Assembly: GCA_032358255.1 (NCBI GenBank)
Contig: JAULBX010026607.1
Span: forward strand, 1-64,000
Direction: 5' to 3'
Source of the DNA: Heterotrichella gracilis
Lineage: Eukaryota > Sar > Xanthophyceae > Tribonematales > Xanthonemataceae
Length of the DNA: 64,000 nucleotides
Shown: positions 55,166 to 64,000 of the stretch, one piece after another
Position numbering within the stretch: the first letter of the stretch is position 1
Layout: the number at the start of each line of letters is the position of its first letter
Program-made: the position numbers and the translations under genes
Notes under the pieces: generated by a model
The model's input: only the letters and a program-made list of their open reading frames with translations
The model's database searches: none
Told to the model about the DNA's origin: nothing

Positions 55166-57062
55166 ATGGGTCTGATAGGCCTGATTACCGGGCTCTTGAC
55201 GTAAGTACCCTAGTGCATGCATGCTGCTCGCCTTCCTGCTGACTCGCACGCCCAGCTGATCTGCTTGTTTAGTGCTTTAAAATACGTAAAGTATCGTGTA
55301 GTATTCAGTGTTGCTGCTGTCTTTGCACCAGATCTTGTTGGCGAGTATCGTCTGGGCCAGTGCCCAGGTGGAAGCCGGCGATTTATGGCTGCAAACCGCA
55401 ACGGCACCGATCTTACTCGTGGGTTTGTTCTGTGCAGGCTGGTTGCGGGCGTCGTTTTCCCCGCCTACTGCACTATCTCGGCTATTGAGTCGAATACGCT
55501 GGAGGATGACACACAGGTGGGGTCCTGACCGAGGGTGACTAATATCAGGAAACACCGATGCCATGTCAACTGGTGCTTCCAGGTGTTTGCCAGTCTGCCA
55601 CTGTCTGCAACGTTGCTGACCACTGTTAACCTCAATACCGATGTGGCACACGGCACCTTTCGGCCTTAGGATACATCCATCCGTTGTGTGTGAGCAACTC
55701 CCCAGCACTGACTGGTGATACTAGTTTGGCCTTGCCTGACAACACTTATTTGCCAACGCAGTGGTTGATGTACTGGTAAGCAGTGTCTGGGTCTGGAAGC
55801 CAAACCCCTGCGTACAGAATGAGCAACAGATATCAGCGGTGTAATGCTGGGAAAGGGTCACTTTGACAGTGGACCAAAAGTACCTCAGTAGTTGATGCTG
55901 CCTGTATGTTTGTTGTGCCTGCCAACGCCTGCCGAGTCCTCATACCCTCAACTGGCTTCTTGGTTGAGGTGTCAGTGTTGTGCAGCTGCTTGGGCAACCC
56001 AGCCCTGGTGAACTATGGCTGCATAAAACAGATGACTTGAAAGCAACTCACGAGGTACTTCTATGTCATCAGTATTGCAGCACAATACTGATGGTTGCTT
56101 ACCTTGCTACAGGATGATATTCGCCACTGGGTTCACCATTAACATCTTCACCTGGCCAGTTCTGCAGTGGTACGAATAACCACCCTATTGCGCACCCTGG
56201 AACATGCTCCCTGTTTCAAGTCTTGCAGAGATAGCTACTGTGTTCACTAGTGCCCTGGCTTTTGCCTCCATGCAGATTGGGTTCAGTTGCAACCATTGGC
56301 TCATGCTGAAGTTGTGCTTGGCACAGTGAAATACTTGGCAGTATATATCAGCACAGAACGACTTAACAAGCTCTGGGTTGCTGGAGCTCACCTGCTCTCT
56401 CCACCTTGTTGCAGGATTCCCCTCTATGCACAGCTCCGCCTGGCGGCCATTTGCTGGCTGGCACTCCCACAGACCAAGGTGAGACAACCTGTGCTAGGGA
56501 AACGGTAAACAGGCGCAAAACAAACACTACAGTTGTGTTGCCTGGCAACAAACCTACGACGTCCAGGTACCTGACTTGTGCGCGCGATTTGTGCAGGGTG
56601 CGGTCTACGTGTACGAGGGCATCCTCAAGCCCAACGCCAAGAAGGGACTTGAGGAGCTGAACAAGCGCGGAATCAAGATCCCAGACCCAGCAAGTGCGTA
56701 CTTGCCATCCCGCTCCACCCTGCACCAGCTGACTAGCCGCACACGGATATATATTCCCCTGCTACTGCATGTTGCGCCTGCGTCCTGAAACTGCTCAGGA
56801 TACCAGATTGCAGCTGTACCGTCAATTCATCTCTTGCTGGTATTGTGAACGGTCCCCCGTCACCTTTAGGTGTTTTGAGCTGTTCTAGCGTTTTTACTAG
56901 TTTGAGCGCCGTGCACCAACCACTGAACACTGGTCGTGGATTTCTACCTGCCCCTAGGTGGTGCATTGCACGCCCCTCATGCACAATTTTTTCCCCCCTG
57001 CAGCCCTCCAGGCCCAGCTCATGGACCTGTTCAAGAAGGTGGGCGCTGGCAAGGCAGAGTGA
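55166..57062 (+). CDS. HVA22: HVA22/REEP5 (TB2/DP1) family ER-shaping protein
   Basis: HVA22/REEP proteins curve tubular ER membranes and affect vesicle traffic. Exons 55166-55200, 55438-55516, 55762-55775, 56113-56169, 56415-56478, 56597-56693 and 57004-57062 close to 134 aa. Exon 3 is only 14 nt. Family marks: VVFPAYCTISAIES, DDTQWLMYWMIFATGFTINIF, VLQWIPLYAQLRLAAICWLALPQTKGAVYVYEGILKP. Hydrophobic hairpins lie before and after the DDTQW motif. The polar C-terminus ends FKKVGAGKAE. A TGTAA word follows at 57319. Confidence 0.95.
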
Positions 57063-57318
57063 GGCGAGGGCGTGGCGCTGAGACGCCACCTGGCTGGGTT
57101 TGGGAGTGGCACGAGGGTGGCTGGTTGGTGGGGTTGGTCACCCGGCACACCACTGTCTGCGACAACGTGGCGTACTCTTGTGGCCAAGGGAAGGGCAGGG
57201 TGTCAATCTACCAAGCTGTCGTCACACGTCAATATTCGTGCAATTAGGACGCGCCCATGTTGCACCAGGGCGATGTGCTGTGTACAAAAGTAGACATATT
57301 ATCTACCTGACCCTGTAC

Positions 57319-57323
57319 TGTAA
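57319..57323 (+). terminator. candidate TGTAA signal, HVA22 gene
   Basis: TGTAA 257 nt after the stop codon. Motif and spacing only. Confidence 0.4.
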
Positions 57324-58099
57324 AGCAGGGTGTATGGAATCTGTTGGTTGTGGCTTGTCCACTTCCTCGTGAGGCCTGCCCAGTCTGTATTTTGCAGCAC
57401 AGCCCAGTGCTCCAACGCTGTTTGCTGGTCATGCTGGGAACGCTGATTTACTGTGTGGTTTTGACGGTATTTATCCAGCTCTGCATGGGTGTTGCGGCGG
57501 TGACACTGTTTAGAGCATGGGGTCCCCTCCGTGGGGATGCCAGGGTACCATATGTTGGTTGTGCAAAGTCTTGGCGCATCCTCAATGCGCAATACTGGGC
57601 AATGCATGCACACGCTGTACATCAAGCCCTGGCTATTGGTCCGTTAATCAACCGCCATACTTTGTCTCCTACTATTAAAGTACAATTAGTGTGCTGCAAT
57701 AGTATTTCCTACAACACGAAGGCAGTTAACTGAGTTAACCCTGCAGGGTGTGGGCTTGGCAAGTTGCCTTTGCCAACTCGTATTATATGAGTCGTATCCC
57801 TGTGCCAATACCACACATTAGCAGTCTCAATGTTGAGCACTTCACCTAGCAGGGACTGACAAACTGTGCGTGTTGCAAAGTCGTCTGCGGTTGCTGCGGT
57901 GCCGCTAATACGATCCACTATCCCCGGATCGCCCACTCCGCCCACCAGGTAATGGGGCTCGTATGTGTGGCTTGCCTGCAGCAGATTCATCCCATTTGTA
58001 AACTAAGCGTACCACTATCTTCGACCAGCATGTTTGCAACCGTCCACACAGTTATTATATGGCATAGTCTCGACTAGTCTTCCAGAAAATGACGAAGGT

Positions 58100-58130
58100 G
58101 CATGCATGTGCATATGCATGCATGCATGAA
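58100..58130. repeat. CATGCATG cluster upstream of F-box gene
   Basis: TGCATGCATG, TGCATATGCA and CATGCATGCATG follow one another, making a near-palindrome of about 30 bp. CATGCATG is the RY/Sph element bound by plant B3 factors. Whether that applies here is unknown. Confidence 0.6.
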
Positions 58131-58318
58131 CGCAACCTCAGCAAGTAGCTAGCAGCTGTTGATTACGCACGCGTTAGTTCCAGCCTTTTATAGATATTAC
58201 AGTTTCCAAGCTTGTCTTGCTGTACTGCTGTACATAAAGCCGATGAACCTGCTGTCCCTGCCCTGCAGGCTCTAGCAGTGGCAAGTTCGGAAGGATATTG
58301 TTCCATACGGTTGGAGCC

Positions 58319-60037
58319 ATGGCCACAGAACCTCCAGCAGGCATCCAGGACCTGCCGCCAGACATCCTGGTGACCATCCTGCTCTCCCTGCCCCTCAAGG
58401 AGCGGGCTGGAGCAGCCTCCCTGGTGTGCAAAGCCTGGCACACGCTTACACTGCGCCCGTCTGCGCTGTGGACCGACATCCTGCTAGGACCACACTGGCA
58501 GGAGCTGGTCGACGGCAGGGTGAGGAGCAAGACCCTAAGGTTCTTCTATTCCCTCGAAGCCTGGCTGCTGCCGCGCCTCCCAGCAGTGCACCGCCTGGAG
58601 CTCCCTGTGAAGACCCCCGACCCAATGGCCATAGTGGCAACGGCGACCCAGCTGCGCCACTTGAGCTTTGGCGACATTGGAGCAGCGGAGCTCCGTCGAG
58701 TGGCCGCCTGCCCCCACCTCACCCACCTCAGCATACAGAACCTGGATACAAATGCTGGGTTTGTGGCTCTGCAGCGCGGCTTGGACGTGGTGACCTCACT
58801 GAAGCAGCTGCAGCACTTGGCGCTGGAGACAAACGACCATTTGGGGACGCTTGCAGCAGACCGGAACCGGGTGGGGTGGACAGCATACCAGGCCGTGGGG
58901 GACCGCCTGGCCGCCATGACAGCCCTCACCGCGCTTCGGCTGACAGGCATCCCCCCGCCCCTCACGGGCGCAAGGCTCGCCAAGCTGCAGGCGCTGACCA
59001 TCACCTTCACGGACCACATGGCCACGTGCTACGAGCTGGAGCACATGTACGCGTCGTGGCCATTCACAGGGTATGCCCACCTCACGCGCCTGGCAATCGA
59101 GGGGCAAATCAGCGAAGGCGAGCCCAACCTGAGCATGCCCTTGCTCCTCGACCTGGCGGACGACTCCCCCGCCCTGCAGCGCCTGGCCATCCGGCGCGTG
59201 GGCTGCAAACAGACCAGCGACCCCTCCCTCCATGCGCTCTCCAGCCTCCAATGCCTGACCTCCTTGACCCTGATGCGGCACCAGTACGATGACGATGAAG
59301 AGGAGGGGGATTTGCTCCCTCTGGCTGTGGGGCTGCTCACCAAGCTCCAGCAGCTGGACCTGTGGGAGTATGTGTGGCCTGTGCAGAACGTGGTGGGGCC
59401 ACATGCCGCCAGCCTGCAGGCGCTCACGCGGCTGCAGGTGTACCACGGGGGCTACATGCTCAAGGTCCCCAAGGTCATCACCGAGCTGCCGGCACTGCAG
59501 CGGCTGGTTGTGGAGCTGGTGAACAACGAGCGCCGCGTCAGCGCCCAGGTCAGCGTGCGGTGCGGGGAGTGCGTGGTGGGCATCGTGCTCCCGCAGACCT
59601 TCCCCGATGAGGGGCCCGAGGCGCCCAGCTACTGCTTTCTGGCGGCCTTTGGGGTGAAGGGGCAGGTGGATTGGGAGGGGGTGGCGCACGTGCTGGTGTG
59701 GATGTGGCAGCGGCTGGTGGGCTGCCCGCCCTGTGTCAGCATGATGCCATTTGGGCAGGGGGGGGGCACAGCCCTGTGGGTGCACAGCATGGATCCGCAC
59801 ACGATGCAGCCCCTGTATTGCCCGCCGGAGGAGCTGGCTGGCAAGCTCAGGAGGCTGTTTGAGAGGCCAGAGGAATGGATGGAGGCGAGCCGTGCGCTGG
59901 GCGCGGCGCCGTTTGGGTTTTCAATCCCAGAGAGCGTGTACGGCAGCAGCGATGACGGCCATTGGACCAGCGGTGACAGCGATGATGATGATAATATGGA
60001 TGATGACGATGCCTACAGCGATGATAGCGATCTTTGA
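58319..60037 (+). CDS. F-box / leucine-rich-repeat protein, intronless
   Basis: F-box proteins are substrate adaptors of SCF ubiquitin ligases. A single uninterrupted frame codes 572 aa. The F-box is at about residues 9-50 (IQDLPPDILVTILLSLPLKERAGAASLVCKAW). Irregular leucine-rich repeats follow (LRHLSFGDIGAAELRRV, LTHLSIQNL, LQHLALETN, LTALRLTGIPP, LQQLDLWEY). After the repeats comes a domain with a Cys/Trp-rich patch that I do not recognise, and the last 30 residues are Asp/Ser-rich. ATG 58319 sits in a strong GCCATGGCC context. An in-frame ATG 21 nt upstream is weaker. Lack of introns and clearly higher GC set it apart from every neighbour. Confidence 0.93.
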   Translation: MATEPPAGIQDLPPDILVTILLSLPLKERAGAASLVCKAWHTLTLRPSALWTDILLGPHWQELVDGRVRSKTLRFFYSLEAWLLPRLPAVHRLELPVKTPDPMAIVATATQLRHLSFGDIGAAELRRVAACPHLTHLSIQNLDTNAGFVALQRGLDVVTSLKQLQHLALETNDHLGTLAADRNRVGWTAYQAVGDRLAAMTALTALRLTGIPPPLTGARLAKLQALTITFTDHMATCYELEHMYASWPFTGYAHLTRLAIEGQISEGEPNLSMPLLLDLADDSPALQRLAIRRVGCKQTSDPSLHALSSLQCLTSLTLMRHQYDDDEEEGDLLPLAVGLLTKLQQLDLWEYVWPVQNVVGPHAASLQALTRLQVYHGGYMLKVPKVITELPALQRLVVELVNNERRVSAQVSVRCGECVVGIVLPQTFPDEGPEAPSYCFLAAFGVKGQVDWEGVAHVLVWMWQRLVGCPPCVSMMPFGQGGGTALWVHSMDPHTMQPLYCPPEELAGKLRRLFERPEEWMEASRALGAAPFGFSIPESVYGSSDDGHWTSGDSDDDDNMDDDDAYSDDSDL

Positions 60038-61354
60038 TGAATGGTCAATGACTGGGGGGTCTGCAGGACCGTCCTGCAGTAGTGGTCTGTGGTTTGAATT
60101 ATTTATTGGCCATTTAACATTATGGCAGACGCTAGGCAGTAATGCAATTGCAAGCTGGTGTAACCGTGCAGTGTGTATGGTGGATGTGACTCGGACAGAA
60201 TATGTTTATGATAAGGTGGCACATCATGCATGCCATCCAGGAACTTTCATCGGATGGTGGCATGCATGCCAGTGCGCAACACTCCAAACAGGGGGTCCCA
60301 TGATCTGTCCCCCATGACTTTCAGATCATCTATATATTATTTAAAAAATATTCTCATTTGAAAGGGGAGATGCTTGCTGCTGTGTGGCGGGACAGGTACA
60401 TGTGCAGCTTGTTCCTAGCCATTGAGCCGCAAGACCTCAGTGGGGGGGGGGGTATAGGTATACTATATTGGCAATTTTACATCTCACAGGTACTGGCGCA
60501 TGCACACGCCATATCGCACGACAGGAATGCGCATGCCCTGGGAAGGCGGAGTTTATCATTATGCATGCATGGTGGCCACCAGTGGAAAGTTTGGAATAGA
60601 TTCAAGCAAAATTGCCATATTGTCAACATAAAAATATTACAGTTGTGAACATTTCCAATGTCGAGCAGTGAATTGCAGAACGGCGTGCACGTTATACACA
60701 AGTGGCTGTAGCATGATGAAAAATAAAGGCGGTGAATGTACACTCATGCTATGCCAATAGCGCACGCCGTGCTGCAATTGCAACTGTATGACCCAGTTCA
60801 ACAATAATGCCACGAACCGCGGTGACCGTCCATATAGCTAGCTAGCCAGCGCATTTCAAATTTCCCGTGGATGAAAAAATCGATTCACTTCAATGCACGT
60901 GCTGCAATCAAACCGTAGATACGCTACCAGTTCTAACACTATTAGTAAACTAAGCGAGCCTGCATGCCAAGGGCACCAGCCTGCGCGACCCTCCCTTCCC
61001 AACGTTTTGCAAAAAAAACAAGTGTGCACCCTGGCCCCCAAAATCCTAAATCAGTGATGCTAAAAACATACTCCACAAACCCGCTTTTGCAATTGAAACC
61101 ATGCTGCATTTCATTACCCCAAATATTGCACCAATGCGCCTCATGCTGAGCACCAACAAAATCAGCCAGCAACTCAACCCAATCTCTTGCACAAATTTTC
61201 CATTGCCTTCCGCCATGTTGGACCCTTCCCCATGTTACACACCCCTGACATTGTTGCGGCATCTGGCAACGACCATTGCCCTAGCTAAGGTTTGACTCCA
61301 TTGCCGATCAGCGCCCACTCAGCAGGGTTCCACTGCGCCATCCCCCAACCCAGC
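60038..61354. other. convergent intergenic region F-box / starch synthase
   Basis: About 1.3 kb of 3' flank, with CATGCATG words near 60228-60270 and 60561-60572. No gene is recognised. Confidence 0.5.
60159..60163 (+). terminator. candidate TGTAA signal, F-box gene
   Basis: TGTAA 122 nt after the stop codon, close to the usual distance in green algae. Motif and spacing only. Confidence 0.5.
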
Positions 61355-64000
61355 TCAGCGGGGCTTGACTGCGTTGTCGATCATTGCCCACTCAAAGATC
61401 TGCTCATATTGCTGAGCTGCACGGTTCCACGACAGGTCGGCAGTCATGCCGTTGTGCTGCACATCGCGCCACACCTGGGGGGTGGGGAAGGGGAGGGGGT
61501 GTGTAGTGGGGTAAAGCATGTAGATAAGTGCGTGTTGAGGGGGGAGCGAGGTTTGATACATTGGACCAGGTAGGGGAACCGAGGTAGGCTAGAACTGGGT
61601 TTGGTTGCTGCTCCCCCTGGTCCAATGTACTCCGGCAGCCCTATACACCCTGCCGACCCTAGATAGGTGCGCAGCAGGGATCGTCTGGTGATACGACTGC
61701 ATCGCATGCAGGTACTAAGCCACACGCTGCACATAATCAATTGCATGCGCTCCTCCCTTCTCAGCTGATCTGGCTGTACTGCTGGAATGCCAGATCCAGC
61801 ATTCTATGATCTCTGGAAAAGAAGTTAGATTAAATTTCCTTTCCCGCCCCTCACCTGTGGCTGGTGCCTCATGATCTCCAGTGCACTGTCAATGCAGCGC
61901 ACCATGGGCTGGGGCTCAGGGGGGTAGAAGGTCCACCCGGTGCCACGCTCAGAGGCCTCCTGCGGGTAGGCAGGTGGGTGTAAGGGTTTCTGGTGAGGGT
62001 TGGTGCAAGGATTCTGGTGAAGGTTCGGTTAAGGGTTTTGGGAATGGCAGTGAGATGTGCGCAAGGCCTTGTCCAACCATACTGTCTGCGATTGTGGAGG
62101 GAGGTCAGGTCTTTGTGCAAATGCGCGCTCTAGTGTGGTGGAAGATTGAAACAGGGGTAAATTTCAATTGGTTTTTGATCCAACCCATATCTCATGTGGC
62201 GTTCATTGTGAGTGCCATTGACAAAGGCGGGCAATACAGTTCAGATCACATAAAGAGGGATGGCTGCCTGGCTGCAATCCATGAGCAGCCCCTTCCCCAT
62301 CATGCATCCCTAACCCCCATCCACCATACCCCTTGCGCGGCAACGCCACCACCACCACCGCCTCGCCACTGCTAAAAAGCAAAATTAAAACCGCCTCACC
62401 TTTGCAAAGGGGTTGAAGTCAGCAATGGTGTCCCTTAGGCCGCCAGTGGCGTGCGCGATGGGGATGGTGCCGTAGCGCATGGCAAACAGCTGGTTCAGGC
62501 CGCAGGGCTCAAACCGCGAGGGCATGAGCAGTATGTCCGACCCCGCCAGGATGCGGTGCGCCACCGGCACCGAGAAGCCCACCCAGCCCCTGAAGCAGTC
62601 CTTGTGGCGCACCTCCATCTCGCGCATGGCGTCCTCGTACTCAGCCACGCCACTGCCCAGCAGGATGACCTGGCGGGATGCAGGCGGCGGCAATATTAAG
62701 GCTCTTTATGCACTTTATAGTACCACAAGGACCATGAGTACCATTGTATCTATTACACTTTCTTTTTCTGAACGGCTCAATTGTTAAGGATCTGATCGCG
62801 ACATAAAATCGGATACATAAAATTGTTTGTATACATTACGAGGCGTTATGTGATTTAGCGGCATTGGCACCGCCAGTGCAGGAATTGCTGAAGCAGTGCC
62901 AAGACAGGGCGGGTAGGGCTAGGCATGTAGGACAGATTCATTATCAGGTTGTACTCGAACGCATGTAGGTAGCAGCACCACACCCTGGGCTAGGGTTACC
63001 CACCTGGCAGTTCCTGCAGCACAGCTCGTTGATAGACTCCAGCACCACGTCCGGACCCTTCTGGTAGTCCAGGCGCCCGATGAAGCCCATCAAAGGTTTG
63101 TTGGGGTCAACGGCAAACCCTAGCTCCTTCTGCAGGGCGGCCTTGCACATGGCCTTGCCTGGAGGGGGAAGGCTTTAGGTTTTAGGGAGCAGGCGTTAAA
63201 GGCCGGCACGGGGCCTTGCCTGTTAGGAGGGGTAGTGTGCATAGGAGGACACAGCTGCTGCACAGATACCCTGGAGGTAGGGTATGCATCCAAGGGTAGT
63301 AGCATGCTTATGTGTTTGCCGTGATCATGAGGGTCAAGGCACGTGGATTCAGCTCGCAGATTAAGCAGAAAATGATGGTATGGCCTTCGCAATTTGCTCA
63401 GACCATGTGCAGTACCACCCCTCCCCTCCGGCACCACCCACCCACCCCCACCTGTCATGTCATCCGGCCCAAAGTTGGCGGCGATGTACTCGTCAGTCAG
63501 CGGGTTCCACTCATCCATGTCCACCCCGTTGGTCACCCCGTTCAACACCCCCTGGCGCTGCTTCAGCAGCTCGTGCAGTCCCCAGCCGCCCTCGGGGGTG
63601 GTGATCTCCCAGGCGTATCCCTGGGACACCGTGCACACCCTGTCTGATGCTAGGATTCCTCCCTTGAGGATGTTGACTGCGTCCCCGTTGATCTCAGCCC
63701 ACTCGGGGAACTCCCAGCCAACCACCTCATACCTGCAAGTGGGAGAGGTCTGTGTGATCAACGTGCAGGTGCAGAGGTGCCCCTGGCAATGGGTTAATGT
63801 GCTATGGCCGCAGTGGCAAGTACTCATGAATGCATAAATATAATCTTGATCTGTGGCAGGAGCATGGCATGGGATGCCCTGAGGTGGAAGATAACAACCT
63901 GATTGCCTTTGCACAGCAGTGAGGTCCATAAAGCGCCACATCCCCTCCGCTCCCTCTGCCCCCAGTTCCCCTCTACCCACCTCAGCACCTCGCCCCCTCC
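61355..64000 (-). CDS. SSI: starch synthase I (GT5), C-terminal part
   Basis: Soluble starch synthase adds glucose from ADP-glucose to amylopectin chains in the chloroplast. Exons seen: 63981-64000 and beyond, 63452-63732, 63004-63158, 62400-62669, 61855-61959, 61355-61474. Phases close. The N-terminal half, with the transit peptide and the KTGGL motif, lies past the right edge. Visible GT5 features: [21 protein letters not shown]-like hinge ([14 protein letters not shown]), [47 protein letters not shown] and ERGTGWTF. The end ([19 protein letters not shown]) is closer to plant SSI than to SSII or SSIII. Introns contain TTTAGGG-like words (62984-62998 and 63170-63186). Confidence 0.94.
61983..62042. 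repeat. degenerate short repeat in starch synthase intron
   Basis: AGGGTTTCTGGTGAGGGTTGG, with imperfect repeats of GG(A/T)TTCTGGTG and GTTAAGGGTTTTGGG, gives a 60-bp G/T-rich run close to the exon at 61855-61959. It resembles a decayed telomere-like array. Confidence 0.55.

Larger units (their letters stand above)
57063..58318. other. intergenic region HVA22 to F-box gene
   Basis: About 1.25 kb. It includes the HVA22 3' end and the F-box promoter. A long CATGCATG cluster lies at 58100-58130, about 190 bp before the F-box start. The minus-strand frame at 57709-57990 (93 codons) has no homology I recognise and is not called. Confidence 0.5.

Noticed and set aside
57709-57990. 93-codon minus-strand frame between HVA22 and F-box genes
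   Set aside because: It looks moderately protein-like but has no recognisable motif or supporting splice sites. I could not defend it as a gene.
58796-59800. 334-codon open frame antisense to the F-box gene
   Set aside because: It is the mirror of a GC-rich coding frame. It has no homology and is rich in His, Gln and Pro from reverse-strand codons.
1-64000. CRISPR arrays, bacterial operons, plasmid or phage modules
   Set aside because: The genes are spliced and eukaryotic throughout. The repeats present are exon echoes, telomere-like words or short tandem repeats.

Overview
This window is nuclear DNA from a green alga, most likely a trebouxiophyte or close chlorophyte relative. Genes are cut into many short exons with GT-AG introns (plus two likely GC-AG introns). 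There is a plant-type starch synthase I, a plant/algal TypA GTPase and an HVA22 protein. Candidate TGTAA poly(A) signals follow several stops, and plant-type telomere words (TTTAGGG) are scattered through introns and 3' flanks. The species cannot be named from sequence alone. I see no rRNA, tRNA, CRISPR array or recognisable viral or LTR element. Most gene models below were assembled exon by exon, and the splice phases close without a gap.

Layout: (1) 1145-4488 (-) ribonucleotide reductase small subunit. (2) 6065-9896 (+) a large armadillo-like/ankyrin protein of unknown role. (3) 11293-16282 (+) oxysterol-binding-protein-related protein with a PH domain. (4) 17593-23873 (+) TypA/BipA GTPase, probably mitochondrial. 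(5) 24415-25165 (-) FKBP12. (6) 25914-31241 (-) a PRISE/progesterone-5-beta-reductase-like dehydrogenase whose last three exons are duplicated in tandem. (7) 32949-34578 (-) PAQR seven-helix receptor-like protein. (8) 35296-40946 (+) HECT E3 ligase with a possible lipidated N-terminus. (9) 41096-41676 (-) EMC6. (10) 42225-42807 (+) LSm7. (11) 43733-46841 (-) signal peptide peptidase. (12) about 48622-48930 (+) a small membrane protein or the last exon of one. (13) 49871-51769 (-) ApaH-like phosphatase. (14) 52850-54770 (-) SR splicing factor. (15) 55166-57062 (+) HVA22/REEP-like protein. (16) 58319-60037 (+) intronless F-box/LRR protein. (17) 61355-64000 (-) starch synthase I, continuing past the right edge.

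The genes are mostly unrelated housekeeping functions: dNTP supply, splicing and RNA decay, ER membrane insertion and proteolysis, lipid transfer, mitochondrial translation and starch. They do not form a metabolic cluster. Three close divergent pairs probably share promoters: PAQR/HECT, EMC6/LSm7 and SR/HVA22.

The most unusual signal is not a gene. At least ten exon edges in five or six genes have a nearby imperfect copy of themselves, 65 to 230 bp away inside the adjoining intron or 3' flank. I call these echoes. Several copies are joined by TTTAGGG/CCCTAAA telomere-like words. Many echoes keep a usable splice-site consensus. The same kind of event on a larger scale, about 1.85 kb, duplicated the 3' exons of the PRISE gene. 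This looks like a repair process that leaves telomere-like filler and repeatedly seeds decoy splice sites.
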